From NCBI GenBank assembly GCA_947451475.1, contig CANFZC010000011.1, forward strand, positions 1 to 50,701: a stretch of 50,701 nt of DNA, given 5' to 3'. The DNA comes from Flavobacteriaceae bacterium (GTDB lineage Bacteria > Bacteroidota > Bacteroidia > Flavobacteriales > Flavobacteriaceae). Position numbers and translations under genes: made by a program. This document shows, one piece after another, positions 30,921 through 38,685 of the stretch; within the stretch, counting starts at the first letter, position 1, and each line of letters begins with the position of its first letter. A model generated the notes under the pieces. The model saw only the letters and a program-made list of their open reading frames with translations. It did not search any database and was not told the DNA's origin.

Positions 30921-30949
30921 AGTCCCGATGTAAGTCGGGATTTTTTTTT
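30919..30949 (+). terminator. Rho-independent terminator after the gcvH-VanZ unit
   Basis: TCCCGA (30923-30928) pairs with TCGGGA (30935-30940) across TGTAAG, followed by nine T. The same TCCCGA/TCGGGA stem occurs at 37279 and 45301. Confidence 0.85.
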
Positions 30950-30960
30950 ACATTTATGCC

Positions 30961-31704
30961 ATGAATATAAAACAATATCTTGACTCTACTTATTTGAAAA
31001 CAGCAGCGCAGGCCGAACTGTCAGAGGATGATAACAACAACGTTGTTAAAGGATTTATTCAAGAGGCCATAGACGAAGGTTTCAAACTGATCATGATTCG
31101 CCCAGATAAAGTATCGTTGGCGAAAGAAATGATAACTAAGGCCAAATCCAAAGTGCTCATTGGGACCGTCATCTCCTTCCCTGAAGGGACTAATGGCTTA
31201 GCCGAAAAGTTAGAAGAAGCGAAAAAAGCCATTGAAAATGGCGCCGATGAATTAGATTATGTGGCCAATTATGAAGCATTCAAAATGGGTGACATTGAAT
31301 TGGTAAAAAACGAAATACGCAGTGGTACCCGTCTAGGTCTAGAGAATCATAAAGTGGTCAAATGGATTATTGAAGTAGCCGCCTTATCCGATGACCAAAT
31401 CATTCAATTTTCAGCCTTAATCAAGAATGTAGTTATCTCTAATTTTAAAGAAGATTGCCTTCAACAAGTATTCGTGAAATCCTCAACAGGTTTCTATAAA
31501 ACAAATGATGGTTTACCCAATGGGGCAACAGTGCCAACCATAGTAATGATGCTTGAAAATGCTTCTCCTTTGCCCGTTAAAGCCGCTGGAGGGGTGCGTA
31601 CGTTCGAAGAAGCAGAAGTTATGATACGTTTGGGGGTAAAACGAATTGGTACCTCGGCTGCCAAAACAATTGCCAACGGTGGCACGTCTGAAAGTGGTTA
31701 TTAA
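30961..31704 (+). CDS. deoC: DeoC, deoxyribose-phosphate aldolase
   Basis: This 247-residue class I aldolase cleaves 2-deoxyribose-5-phosphate to glyceraldehyde-3-phosphate and acetaldehyde in deoxynucleoside breakdown. The Schiff-base lysine is K173 in FVKSSTGF; K207 in PVKAAGGVRT and D99 in DELDYV complete the active site; GTVISFPEG (68-76) is also characteristic. The length is typical. It starts 11 bases after a terminator T-run, with only a near-consensus TACATTTA just before the ATG. remB follows after 18 bases. Confidence 0.94.
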   Translation: MNIKQYLDSTYLKTAAQAELSEDDNNNVVKGFIQEAIDEGFKLIMIRPDKVSLAKEMITKAKSKVLIGTVISFPEGTNGLAEKLEEAKKAIENGADELDYVANYEAFKMGDIELVKNEIRSGTRLGLENHKVVKWIIEVAALSDDQIIQFSALIKNVVISNFKEDCLQQVFVKSSTGFYKTNDGLPNGATVPTIVMMLENASPLPVKAAGGVRTFEEAEVMIRLGVKRIGTSAAKTIANGGTSESGY

Positions 31705-31722
31705 TTTATAGTACTATATAAA

Positions 31723-33840
31723 ATGAAAAAGATATTTTCTCTTTTACTAATTCTAATGGCTTGTGCCCATTCTCAGGCTCAAGTTTTAAAAGGTGTTGAA
31801 CGATTTCCAATATTTCCTGCCTGCAATGCATTGCAGTTTCAAGAGTTAGAAACGTGTTTTTACAATCAGGTTCAAGAGGTGGTATACCACAATTTTAAAG
31901 TGCCTCAAAAACAACAAGATGAAAATTATAAAGGAACTGTAATCGTGCTTTTTGAAGTGACTAATGAAGGGAATTTTAAAGTAATCTATGTAGATGCGAT
32001 TGAAGAATCTCTAGTAACTGAAAGTAAAAGGGTTTTTGGTTTACTCCCAAAAATTAGCCCTGCAACCTATAACGGCAACCCAACCTATGCTAAGTATACG
32101 ATTAAAATAGCCATACCGCTTCAAAGTGTTGCCGAAATCCAAGCCCAAAAGGAGGCCGAAATCCAAGCCGAAAAAGCATCAATTAAATATACTCCAAACA
32201 CAAAACAATTAACAGAATTGGACAGCATCAAAACGTTGAAGTTTACCAATCCACAATGGGAAAGTCATTTAAATATTCCTTTTTCTCATAGCTTCTACGC
32301 TCAGTTTGATGACGAAATGAATATCTTGGGTGCCAACAATCATACGGGTTCAAAGCCCTATAATTATGCCGAAGTGACGCCCTACTATAACCTTAAAGAG
32401 GAAAACGGTAAACTAAACAAAAACAAGCAAGACTGGTGGGGTAGAAAACTATGGAATGAAAATTTAGTGCAAATACAAGGCAATGATTATTGGTTTACAT
32501 TAAATCCTATAGTAGACTTACAAGTAGGGAAAAGCGACCCTAGTGTCTCTAAATATACCTATATCAATACACGCGGTATCCAATTTAATGGAGGTCTAGG
32601 CAAAGAATTGAATTTTACCACAACCGTATACGAAAGTCAAGGCAGGTTTGCGGATTACTTTAATCGTTATGCTACTTCTATCAAGCCCGATGGCGGTGAC
32701 CCAGCAATCATACCGGGAATTGGCATCGCTAAACCATTTAAAGCAGATGCCTTCGATTTCCCAATGGCAGAAGCTAATTTAGCCTACACTCCAAGCAAAT
32801 TCATCAACATCAATTTGGGGTATGGAAAGAATTTTATTGGAGACGGATATCGTTCCTTGTTGCTGGGAGATGGCGCTAGTCCGTATCCCTACTTTAAATT
32901 AAATACGACCTTCTGGAAAATAAAATATACCAACCTGTATACGTGGCTAAAAGACGTTCGTCCCGATGCTACCTCAGAAAAGACCTATGCTACTAAGTTT
33001 GTCGCTAGCCATTATCTAAGTTTAAATGTAACCAATCGATGGAATCTAGGCTTCTTCGAATCCGTGATTTGGACCAATACTAACAACCGTGGTTTCGATA
33101 TGAGTTTTGCAAATCCAATCATTTTCTATCGTTCCGTAGAGTTTGAGTCATCAGCTCGAACCGGAAATGCAATGCTGGGTGTAACAACCAAATTTAAATT
33201 TAGCAACCAAGTGAATTTTTATGGGCAGTTCTTGCTGGATGAATTCTCCCTGAGTGATATGAAAGCCAATAAGAAAAGTTGGAAAAATAAATACGGCTAC
33301 CAATTGGGTATTAAATATTACAATGCCTTCAATATTAAAAATTTACTAGTGCAGGTAGAATATAACAATGTGCGCCCATACGTATACTCCCATAGCGATC
33401 CTATAACTAATTATGGTCATAATAATCAAAGTATCGGCCATCCTTGGGGTGGTAACTTTAGAGAGTTTATCGCAATCGCTCGCTACCATAAAGGGCGCTA
33501 TTTTGCCGATGCTAAAATGACGATTGGGATTCGCGGACTGGATTTCAACAATGGAACAGATAATTTCAACTACGGAAGCGATATTTATAGAGATTATGAA
33601 GTAGATCGTCCCTATGATATTGGTGTTAACATCGGACAAGGAAATAAAACCAAAGTCTTCATTGCCGATGTTCAAGCAGGATACTTAATCAATCCAGCAA
33701 CCAATATGAAATTATTCGGCAGCCTTATTTATCGTAATTTCAATCCAGCAACCGAAACGGCTACCGCAATAAAAGAAAGCACTACATGGTTCTCAGTCGG
33801 ATTGCGTTGTGATATTTTTAATTGGTATTTTGATTATTAA
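31723..33840 (+). CDS. remB: RemB-like gliding motility outer-membrane protein
   Basis: This 705-residue protein has a signal peptide (about 1-19, ending in HSQAQ). A TonB C-terminal-like domain (about 60-125: YKGTVIVLFEVTNEGNFKVIYV...PTYAKYTIKIAIPL) is followed by a short AQKEAEIQAEK helix and a long beta-barrel with aromatic strands ending in WYFDY. The architecture and its position two genes from gcvH and downstream of sprA fit RemB, a mobile cell-surface gliding protein of F. johnsoniae (gene order recalled from memory). Wzi-like capsule-assembly barrels are a related alternative. The molecular role is not established. A perfect terminator lies 110 bases downstream. Confidence 0.75.
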   Translation: MKKIFSLLLILMACAHSQAQVLKGVERFPIFPACNALQFQELETCFYNQVQEVVYHNFKVPQKQQDENYKGTVIVLFEVTNEGNFKVIYVDAIEESLVTESKRVFGLLPKISPATYNGNPTYAKYTIKIAIPLQSVAEIQAQKEAEIQAEKASIKYTPNTKQLTELDSIKTLKFTNPQWESHLNIPFSHSFYAQFDDEMNILGANNHTGSKPYNYAEVTPYYNLKEENGKLNKNKQDWWGRKLWNENLVQIQGNDYWFTLNPIVDLQVGKSDPSVSKYTYINTRGIQFNGGLGKELNFTTTVYESQGRFADYFNRYATSIKPDGGDPAIIPGIGIAKPFKADAFDFPMAEANLAYTPSKFININLGYGKNFIGDGYRSLLLGDGASPYPYFKLNTTFWKIKYTNLYTWLKDVRPDATSEKTYATKFVASHYLSLNVTNRWNLGFFESVIWTNTNNRGFDMSFANPIIFYRSVEFESSARTGNAMLGVTTKFKFSNQVNFYGQFLLDEFSLSDMKANKKSWKNKYGYQLGIKYYNAFNIKNLLVQVEYNNVRPYVYSHSDPITNYGHNNQSIGHPWGGNFREFIAIARYHKGRYFADAKMTIGIRGLDFNNGTDNFNYGSDIYRDYEVDRPYDIGVNIGQGNKTKVFIADVQAGYLINPATNMKLFGSLIYRNFNPATETATAIKESTTWFSVGLRCDIFNWYFDY

Positions 33841-33950
33841 ATTTTTTTTGACATTTTAAGAGCAGCCTTTTTTCGAAACTTACCTTTCAGCAGAGTATAA
33901 GGCACGCTTTGAATTATTCATACTATTTCTAGTAGGACTCCAATAATTAT

Positions 33951-33996
33951 AAGGGCATTTGATTGTACTTCCTGGTGCAATCAAATGCCCTTTTTT
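33951..33996 (+). terminator. Strong terminator with a perfect 15-bp stem
   Basis: AAGGGCATTTGATTG pairs without mismatch with CAATCAAATGCCCTT across a 12-base loop, followed by T6 overlapping the stem end. It lies 110 bases after remB, farther than usual, which leaves room for a long 3' UTR or a small RNA. Confidence 0.85.
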
Positions 33997-34049
33997 GCAA
34001 GTAGGATACTTCAGTAATGCGCTAGTTTTACATGATACCTTCCACTAGG

Positions 34050-34093
34050 TTATCGTATAGTTATCGTATAGCTATCGTATAGTTATCGTATAG
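34050..34093. repeat. Array 2: four phased 11-bp direct repeats (TTATCGTATAG)
   Basis: Units are 34050-34060, 34061-34071, 34072-34082 and 34083-34093. Units 1, 2 and 4 are identical to those of array 1; unit 3 differs by one base (C for T at its first base). As in array 1, only the third unit is altered. It is flanked by a short inverted repeat (CACTA / TAGTG), different in sequence from the one around array 1. Confidence 0.9.
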
Positions 34094-34146
34094 ATAGTGC
34101 TTATTTTTTACTAGTATGCTATTTATTAGTTGAGAGACCTCTAACG

Positions 34147-34170
34147 CTTCAAGTTTGTTTGAAGTTTTTT
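34147..34170 (+). terminator. Terminator-like hairpin downstream of array 2
   Basis: CTTCAA pairs with TTGAAG across GTTTGT, followed by six T. No coding gene lies between this and the previous terminator at 33951, so if it is active it ends an unannotated short transcript that would contain the repeat array. Confidence 0.6.
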
Positions 34171-34260
34171 CAGGAACCAGTTAAAAAGTGTAAAAACTGT
34201 AGACCAAAACCCAATGGCTTTATCGCTAAGTTTTACTCAAAATATAACCTCAATATTTTT

Positions 34261-34291
34261 TTGTCAAATCGTTTTCTATAAAGTACCTTTG
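34261..34291 (+). promoter_or_regulatory. Promoter for ctaB and the second oxidase block
   Basis: TTG at 34261-34263 and TACCTTTG at 34284-34291 are separated by 20 bases, fitting the Bacteroidota consensus. The ctaB ATG follows 20 bases later. Confidence 0.7.
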
Positions 34292-34311
34292 CACAAGTTT
34301 AAAAACCACCA

Positions 34312-35214
34312 ATGAGCGCTACAGCTTCACCTTTTTCTATTAAGCAAATTGCAATTGATTTTAAAGAAATCACCAAAGCAGGATTAGCCATTAGCGTCGT
34401 GTTTTCATCCATTGCAGGGTATTTGTTAGGAGTAGAAGATTACAGCGATTTAAAGGCGTTGACTTTGTTGATGTTAGCGTTGGGCGGTTACTGTATGGTA
34501 GGGGCTTCTAATGCATTCAATCAAGTTATCGAAAAAGACTTAGATGCCTTAATGGATAGAACAAAAAATCGTCCAGTAGCTTCCGGTAGAATGTCTCCTA
34601 ATCATGCCTTGTTTGTAGCTAGTTTGTTGACAATCATCGGCTTAATTTTGTTGTATCTAATAAATCCTAAGTCGGCCATGTTTGGTGCGATTTCAATCTT
34701 TTTATATACCAGTGTCTATACTCCATTAAAGACTTTGACGCCTCTTTCGGTATTTGTGGGCGCTTTTCCAGGAGCGATTCCTTTTATGCTAGGATGGGTT
34801 GCAGCGACCAATCAATTCGGAATTGAGGCAGGAACCTTGTTTTTAATTCAATTTTTTTGGCAATTTCCACATTTTTGGGCCATCGGTTGGTTCTTGTTTG
34901 AAGACTATGAAAAGGCCGGTTTCTACATGTTGCCTACAGGGAAAAAAGACACCTCTACAGCATTGCAAACAATTTTATATTCGGTTTGGTTGTTATTGGC
35001 ATCTTTATTACCTTGCTTGGGTTATACCGGAAGATTATTTATTTCTCCAATAGCCGCCAGTATAGTATTTTTGCTTGGAATTTGGATGATTTTCTATGCG
35101 GTACGATTGTACCAATTGAGAACAGCTAAAGCAGCACGAACCCTTATGCTAGTGAGTGTTTTGTATATTAGCTTGTTACAATTAGTTTACATTATAGATA
35201 AATTTTTAAGATAG
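34312..35214 (+). CDS. ctaB: CtaB/CyoE, protoheme IX farnesyltransferase (heme O synthase)
   Basis: This 300-residue UbiA-family prenyltransferase converts heme B to heme O, the precursor of heme A for the A-type oxidase encoded at 7048-10052. The key motif NAFNQVIEKDLDALMDRTKNRP (about 65-86) holds the Asp-rich N-x3-D-x3-D pattern and the Arg-Pro end. A second Asp-rich loop is represented by WFLFEDYEKAGFYMLP. About nine membrane helices are visible. It is the first gene of the second oxidase block, two bases before the first subunit III gene. No heme A synthase (ctaA) is in the window. Confidence 0.95.
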   Translation: MSATASPFSIKQIAIDFKEITKAGLAISVVFSSIAGYLLGVEDYSDLKALTLLMLALGGYCMVGASNAFNQVIEKDLDALMDRTKNRPVASGRMSPNHALFVASLLTIIGLILLYLINPKSAMFGAISIFLYTSVYTPLKTLTPLSVFVGAFPGAIPFMLGWVAATNQFGIEAGTLFLIQFFWQFPHFWAIGWFLFEDYEKAGFYMLPTGKKDTSTALQTILYSVWLLLASLLPCLGYTGRLFISPIAASIVFLLGIWMIFYAVRLYQLRTAKAARTLMLVSVLYISLLQLVYIIDKFLR

Positions 35215-35216
35215 TT

Positions 35217-35804
35217 ATGGCAACAACAATGACCGCCGACGAACATAAAGCTAGAACCTCACGCTCCTATAAACTACTTTTGTGGTTTGCTATGGTGAGT
35301 ATGACCATGATGTTTGCCGGAGTATCAAGCGCTTTTGTAGTAAGTAAATCCAGAGAAGACTGGATGAAAGATTTTCAATTACCTACCGCGTTTTATTTCA
35401 GTACATTGGCCATTGTTTTATGCAGCGTATCGATGCATTTAGCTAAAAAAGCGATTGAAAAAGACAATCGTAAAGCAACCGGGAATTTTCTATTATTAAC
35501 GTTAGGTCTTGGGATTTCTTTTGTGATTCTTCAGTTTAAAGGCTTCGGACAAATTGTAGAAGCAGGCTATTATTTCACCGGTCCTGAGAGCAACATTGCA
35601 ACAACGTTTCTCTACGTAATCGCTGTTCTTCACCTTGCTCACCTTGCTGGAGGACTAATTTCACTTTTAATCATAATTTATAATCATTTTAAACAAAAAT
35701 ACAATTCAAGTCAATTGCTTGGAATTGAGTTAGGTGCAATGTATTGGCACTTTCTTGATTTCTTGTGGATTTGTTTGTTTTTCTTTTTATATTTCTTTAA
35801 ATAA
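35217..35804 (+). CDS. Cytochrome c oxidase subunit III-like protein (short paralogue)
   Basis: This 195-residue protein has five hydrophobic segments and the subunit III C-terminal signature ELGAMYWHFLDFLWICLFFFLYFF, together with AVLHLAHLAGGLISL. It belongs to the heme-copper oxidase subunit III family, which stabilises subunit I and its proton uptake. It starts two bases after ctaB. A second, longer subunit III gene follows immediately, so the two may form a pair or serve different oxidase states. Nothing is fused to it. Confidence 0.88.
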   Translation: MATTMTADEHKARTSRSYKLLLWFAMVSMTMMFAGVSSAFVVSKSREDWMKDFQLPTAFYFSTLAIVLCSVSMHLAKKAIEKDNRKATGNFLLLTLGLGISFVILQFKGFGQIVEAGYYFTGPESNIATTFLYVIAVLHLAHLAGGLISLLIIIYNHFKQKYNSSQLLGIELGAMYWHFLDFLWICLFFFLYFFK

Positions 35805-35815
35805 GAAAAAAAATC

Positions 35816-35823
35816 TAAATTTG
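35816..35823 (+). promoter_or_regulatory. Possible -7 element before the second subunit III gene
   Basis: TAAATTTG matches TAnnTTTG, 24 bases before the ATG at 35848, in a 43-base gap. No TTG lies at a proper distance, so this may be an internal promoter or chance. Confidence 0.35.
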
Positions 35824-35847
35824 GAAACTTTTTAACTAATAACTTTT

Positions 35848-36879
35848 ATGGGAGCGACAGTTACTACTGCAAATAAAACTGAAAATACTTGGGGTGGCGG
35901 AAATGAGCCAATGGGTGCCAGTTACGGCAAAATGATGATGTGGTTTTTCATCGTATCGGATGCTTTAACCTTCTCAGGTTTCTTGGCTGCATACGGATTT
36001 TCAAGATTCAAATTTATCAACAACTGGCCAATTGCCGATGAGGTGTTTACGCACTTCCCATTTATGCACGGTGTAGAAGCGCCGATGTACTATGTGGCTT
36101 TGATGACATTTATTTTGATCTTCTCTTCAGTAACCATGGTATTAGCTGTGGATGCTGGTCATCAAATGAAACAAAAGAAAGTGGCATTTTATATGTTATT
36201 GACCATAGTTGGAGGTTTAATCTTCGTTGGTTCTCAAGCTTGGGAGTGGAAAAACTTCATCAAAGGAGAATATGGCGCGGTTGAAACCAAAGGAGGAAGT
36301 ATTATTCAATTTGTTAATAAAGAAGGCGAAAGAGTGAAATTGGAAGATTTTGCTGTTCACTTACCTGGACAAAGAGAAGAATTAACAAGAAGTCATGGAA
36401 AATGGTTCATGCAAAGCGAAGAGTCGTTAGCAAGCTATTCAGTAGCTGAAGTGCAAGCGGGCTACAAAGCGCATCCTGAATTATTAGTAAGAACAGAAAA
36501 AATCTATAGAGATACCGAAGAAGATAGAAAAAACACTAAGCTTCAACCGGGTTTAAATTCTAACAAGCATAGAGAAATACTTACCAGAGCAGAATCAGAT
36601 ATCATGGTAGGTAATGCAAATATTGTTGTGGAAGGCGCTAACTTGAAAAGAAATGAGTACGGAAGTAAATTATTTGCTGACTTCTTCTTTTTCATCACAG
36701 GATTCCACGGATTCCACGTATTTTCCGGTGTAGTTATTAACTTTATCATTTTCTTAAATGTTCTTTTAGGGACCTATGATAAAAGAAAAACATATGAAAT
36801 GGTGGAGAAAGTGGGACTATATTGGCACTTCGTTGATTTAGTTTGGGTATTCGTATTTACTTTCTTCTACTTAGTTTAA
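35848..36879 (+). CDS. Cytochrome c oxidase subunit III with large soluble insertion
   Basis: This 343-residue protein has five helices of the subunit III family; the last pair, FHGFHVFSGVVINFI and LYWHFVDLVWVFVFTFFYLV, is diagnostic. Between about residues 140 and 265 a hydrophilic insert of some 120 residues, rich in Lys and Glu, splits the membrane part. The insert would lie on one face of the oxidase and might contact ActA/ActE or an assembly factor; this is inference. It follows the shorter subunit III gene and precedes subunit IV after 19 bases. Confidence 0.9.
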   Translation: MGATVTTANKTENTWGGGNEPMGASYGKMMMWFFIVSDALTFSGFLAAYGFSRFKFINNWPIADEVFTHFPFMHGVEAPMYYVALMTFILIFSSVTMVLAVDAGHQMKQKKVAFYMLLTIVGGLIFVGSQAWEWKNFIKGEYGAVETKGGSIIQFVNKEGERVKLEDFAVHLPGQREELTRSHGKWFMQSEESLASYSVAEVQAGYKAHPELLVRTEKIYRDTEEDRKNTKLQPGLNSNKHREILTRAESDIMVGNANIVVEGANLKRNEYGSKLFADFFFFITGFHGFHVFSGVVINFIIFLNVLLGTYDKRKTYEMVEKVGLYWHFVDLVWVFVFTFFYLV

Positions 36880-36898
36880 TTTTTAGCAAACGTATATT

Positions 36899-37255
36899 AT
36901 GTCACACGCACACGAACACGTATCAAATACAAAAAGAATCTGGATGGTTTTCGCCTTGTTATCTGTAGTTACTACAGTAGAGGTATTTTTAGGAATTCAA
37001 AGACCAGCCTTTTTATTCATGAATAATTTTTTAAGCATGAATTTGTTAAACTGGGTATTCATTGTATTAACCCTGTATAAAGCATATTACATTGTTTGGG
37101 CTTTCATGCACATGGAAGGCGAAAAAAGTAGTTTGCGCTGGGCTGTTGTAGCCACGGTTATTTTCCTTGTATTATACTTACTATTTATACTTCTCGTAGA
37201 AGCAGATTATGTTTTCGAGGTTTTTAAAAATGCCACTATTAAATGGAATTTTTAA
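36899..37255 (+). CDS. Cytochrome c oxidase subunit IV-like membrane protein
   Basis: This 118-residue protein has a His-rich start (SHAHEHVS) and three hydrophobic helices (about 16-32, 48-72 and 78-105). The segment YIVWAFMHMEGE matches the short bacterial subunit IV family, where FMHL-type residues are conserved. It is the last structural oxidase gene in this block, and a terminator follows. Its role is in oxidase assembly and stability. Confidence 0.88.
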   Translation: MSHAHEHVSNTKRIWMVFALLSVVTTVEVFLGIQRPAFLFMNNFLSMNLLNWVFIVLTLYKAYYIVWAFMHMEGEKSSLRWAVVATVIFLVLYLLFILLVEADYVFEVFKNATIKWNF

Positions 37256-37273
37256 CACTATATTAATTCAATA

Positions 37274-37303
37274 AAAAGTCCCGAGTTCATCGGGATTTTT
37301 TTA
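37274..37303 (+). terminator. Rho-independent terminator after the subunit IV gene
   Basis: TCCCGA (37279-37284) pairs with TCGGGA (37290-37295) across GTTCA, with flanking A and T runs (seven T). It has the same stem as the terminators at 30923 and 45301. Confidence 0.85.
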
Positions 37304-37309
37304 TTTTTG
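37302..37309 (+). promoter_or_regulatory. -7 element merged with the preceding terminator
   Basis: TATTTTTG matches TAnnTTTG and begins in the T-run of the terminator, 23 bases before the ATG at 37333. Terminator and promoter appear packed together. Confidence 0.45.
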
Positions 37310-37332
37310 TACATCCCTTTTTCGTAATTCTA

Positions 37333-37989
37333 ATGAAAAAAAATATTGTCCTTTTTGTATTGTTTGTATTGCCTATAGTCGCATACCTTTTCTTTGCTTC
37401 AGGGGTCAACAGTTTTATTACACTGCCTACAATTACTAAAAACATCCCCAACCTAAATCAAAATTGGAAATCGCTAAATGGAGAGCCGGTTACTTTGAAT
37501 AAAAAGATTACCATTTTAGGATTTGCTGGGGAGAATCTAATGGAAAATAGCGGTAATTTTTTCACCTTAAATCAAAAAATATACAACAACTACCATGAAT
37601 TTAAAGATTTTCAATTTGTATTTATAGCCCCCAACGCCACTCAAGAACAAGCACAACGTTTAGTAAAGGAACTTGGTAAAATTACCAACGTGTCGGGGTA
37701 TCACTTTGTATTTGCTCCCAAAGAAGAAATAGAGGCCTATTACAAGCAATTAAAGCTATTAGGCAACTTAGATGCCAAAGGGGGAACTCCGGTCGTTTAT
37801 ATCATAGATAAAAAAAGAAATCTTAGAGGCCGAAAAGGTAAAAGTGTTCAAGGGGAAGCAGAATATAAAGAAGGATACAATACTACATCAGCAGCCGAAC
37901 TACACAATGATATGGTCGACGATGTGAAAATCATATTAGCAGAATACCGCTTAGCTTTAAAAAGAAACAATGCTTACCGAAAAATATAG
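37333..37989 (+). CDS. Cysteine-free Sco-like (thioredoxin-fold) membrane-anchored protein
   Basis: This 218-residue protein has one N-terminal anchor helix (about 4-22) and a thioredoxin-like domain. It shares the pattern of the Sco protein in the next gene: a beta strand ILGFAGEN where Sco has the CxxxC loop, then a strand FQFVFIAPN, and GTPVVYIIDKKRNLRGR in place of the His-containing strand. It contains no cysteine at all, so it cannot act as a thiol oxidoreductase or as a usual copper chaperone. It lies ten bases before the true Sco gene. It may be a structural partner of Sco or a copper-independent assembly factor. I infer the Sco relationship from the alignment of these segments and context only. 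Confidence 0.7.
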   Translation: MKKNIVLFVLFVLPIVAYLFFASGVNSFITLPTITKNIPNLNQNWKSLNGEPVTLNKKITILGFAGENLMENSGNFFTLNQKIYNNYHEFKDFQFVFIAPNATQEQAQRLVKELGKITNVSGYHFVFAPKEEIEAYYKQLKLLGNLDAKGGTPVVYIIDKKRNLRGRKGKSVQGEAEYKEGYNTTSAAELHNDMVDDVKIILAEYRLALKRNNAYRKI

Positions 37990-37998
37990 ATTATATAA

Positions 37999-38685
37999 AT
38001 GAAAAAGTCTTATTCTTATATTGGTTTAACCTTCATTATTTTGGTCTTTGGAATCCTATTTGTTCCTAAAATCATAAATAGAATTAGCAATAATACCGTG
38101 GTGCAGGGTGACCGCCTCGACGCCGTTTCCAATCATAAAAACCCCGATACAGGTTTAATGAAAATCGGTCCAGCTCCAAAATTTGTACTTACAGATCAGA
38201 ATGGAATCAAGATATCTAATAAAAGTTATTTTGGAAAAGTGTATGTGGTAGAGTTTTTCTTTTCTACTTGCCCTTCCATTTGTCCTATCATGAACAAGAA
38301 TATGGTGGATATCCAAAATACGTTTTTTGGAAATCCCAACTTTGGTATTGCTTCTATTTCAATCGATCCAGAGCACGATACCGCTGCAGTTTTGAAAGAC
38401 CACGCCACCGCCTTAGGAGTGAAATCCTCCAATTGGCATATGTTAACCGGAGACAAAAAGTATATTTTTGATATCGCAAACAAAGGATTTAATTTATATG
38501 CAGGCGAAAATAAAAATATAAAGGGAGGTTTTGAACACTCCGGACTTTTTGCACTGATTGATAAGACAGGTGCCATCCGTTGCCGTCAAGATGATTTTGG
38601 TAATCCTATTTTATATTATGACGGCTTAGATAAAAAAGGGGTTAAAGCAATTCAAGAAGACATTAAAAAGCTATTAAATGAATAA
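37999..38685 (+). CDS. Sco1/SenC copper chaperone for cytochrome c oxidase
   Basis: This 228-residue membrane-anchored protein has the Sco thioredoxin fold. The copper-binding cysteines are C91 and C95 (CPSIC), the distal histidine is H180 (FEHSGLFALID), and DPEHD lies at 123-127. It delivers copper to or reduces the CuA site of subunit II (C318/C322 in CoxB). One N-terminal helix (about 7-23) anchors it to the inner membrane. It overlaps the next gene by eight bases, indicating tight coupling. The length is normal for the family. Confidence 0.94.
   Translation: MKKSYSYIGLTFIILVFGILFVPKIINRISNNTVVQGDRLDAVSNHKNPDTGLMKIGPAPKFVLTDQNGIKISNKSYFGKVYVVEFFFSTCPSICPIMNKNMVDIQNTFFGNPNFGIASISIDPEHDTAAVLKDHATALGVKSSNWHMLTGDKKYIFDIANKGFNLYAGENKNIKGGFEHSGLFALIDKTGAIRCRQDDFGNPILYYDGLDKKGVKAIQEDIKKLLNE

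Larger units (their letters stand above)
33841..34311. other. Gene-free gap 2 between remB and ctaB
   Basis: No credible ORF is seen in these 471 bases. In order it holds a strong terminator (33951-33996), four tandem 11-bp repeats (34050-34093), a hairpin with a T-run (34147-34170) and a full promoter (34261-34291). This repeats the order of elements in gap 1 (19404-19822). The stretch 33841-33950 contains two T-rich runs and no recognised element. Confidence 0.8.

Noticed and set aside
33841..33950. Small RNA promoter just after remB (TTACCTTTC region)
   Set aside because: It lacks the final G of TAnnTTTG and has no TTG at the right distance. Too weak to call.
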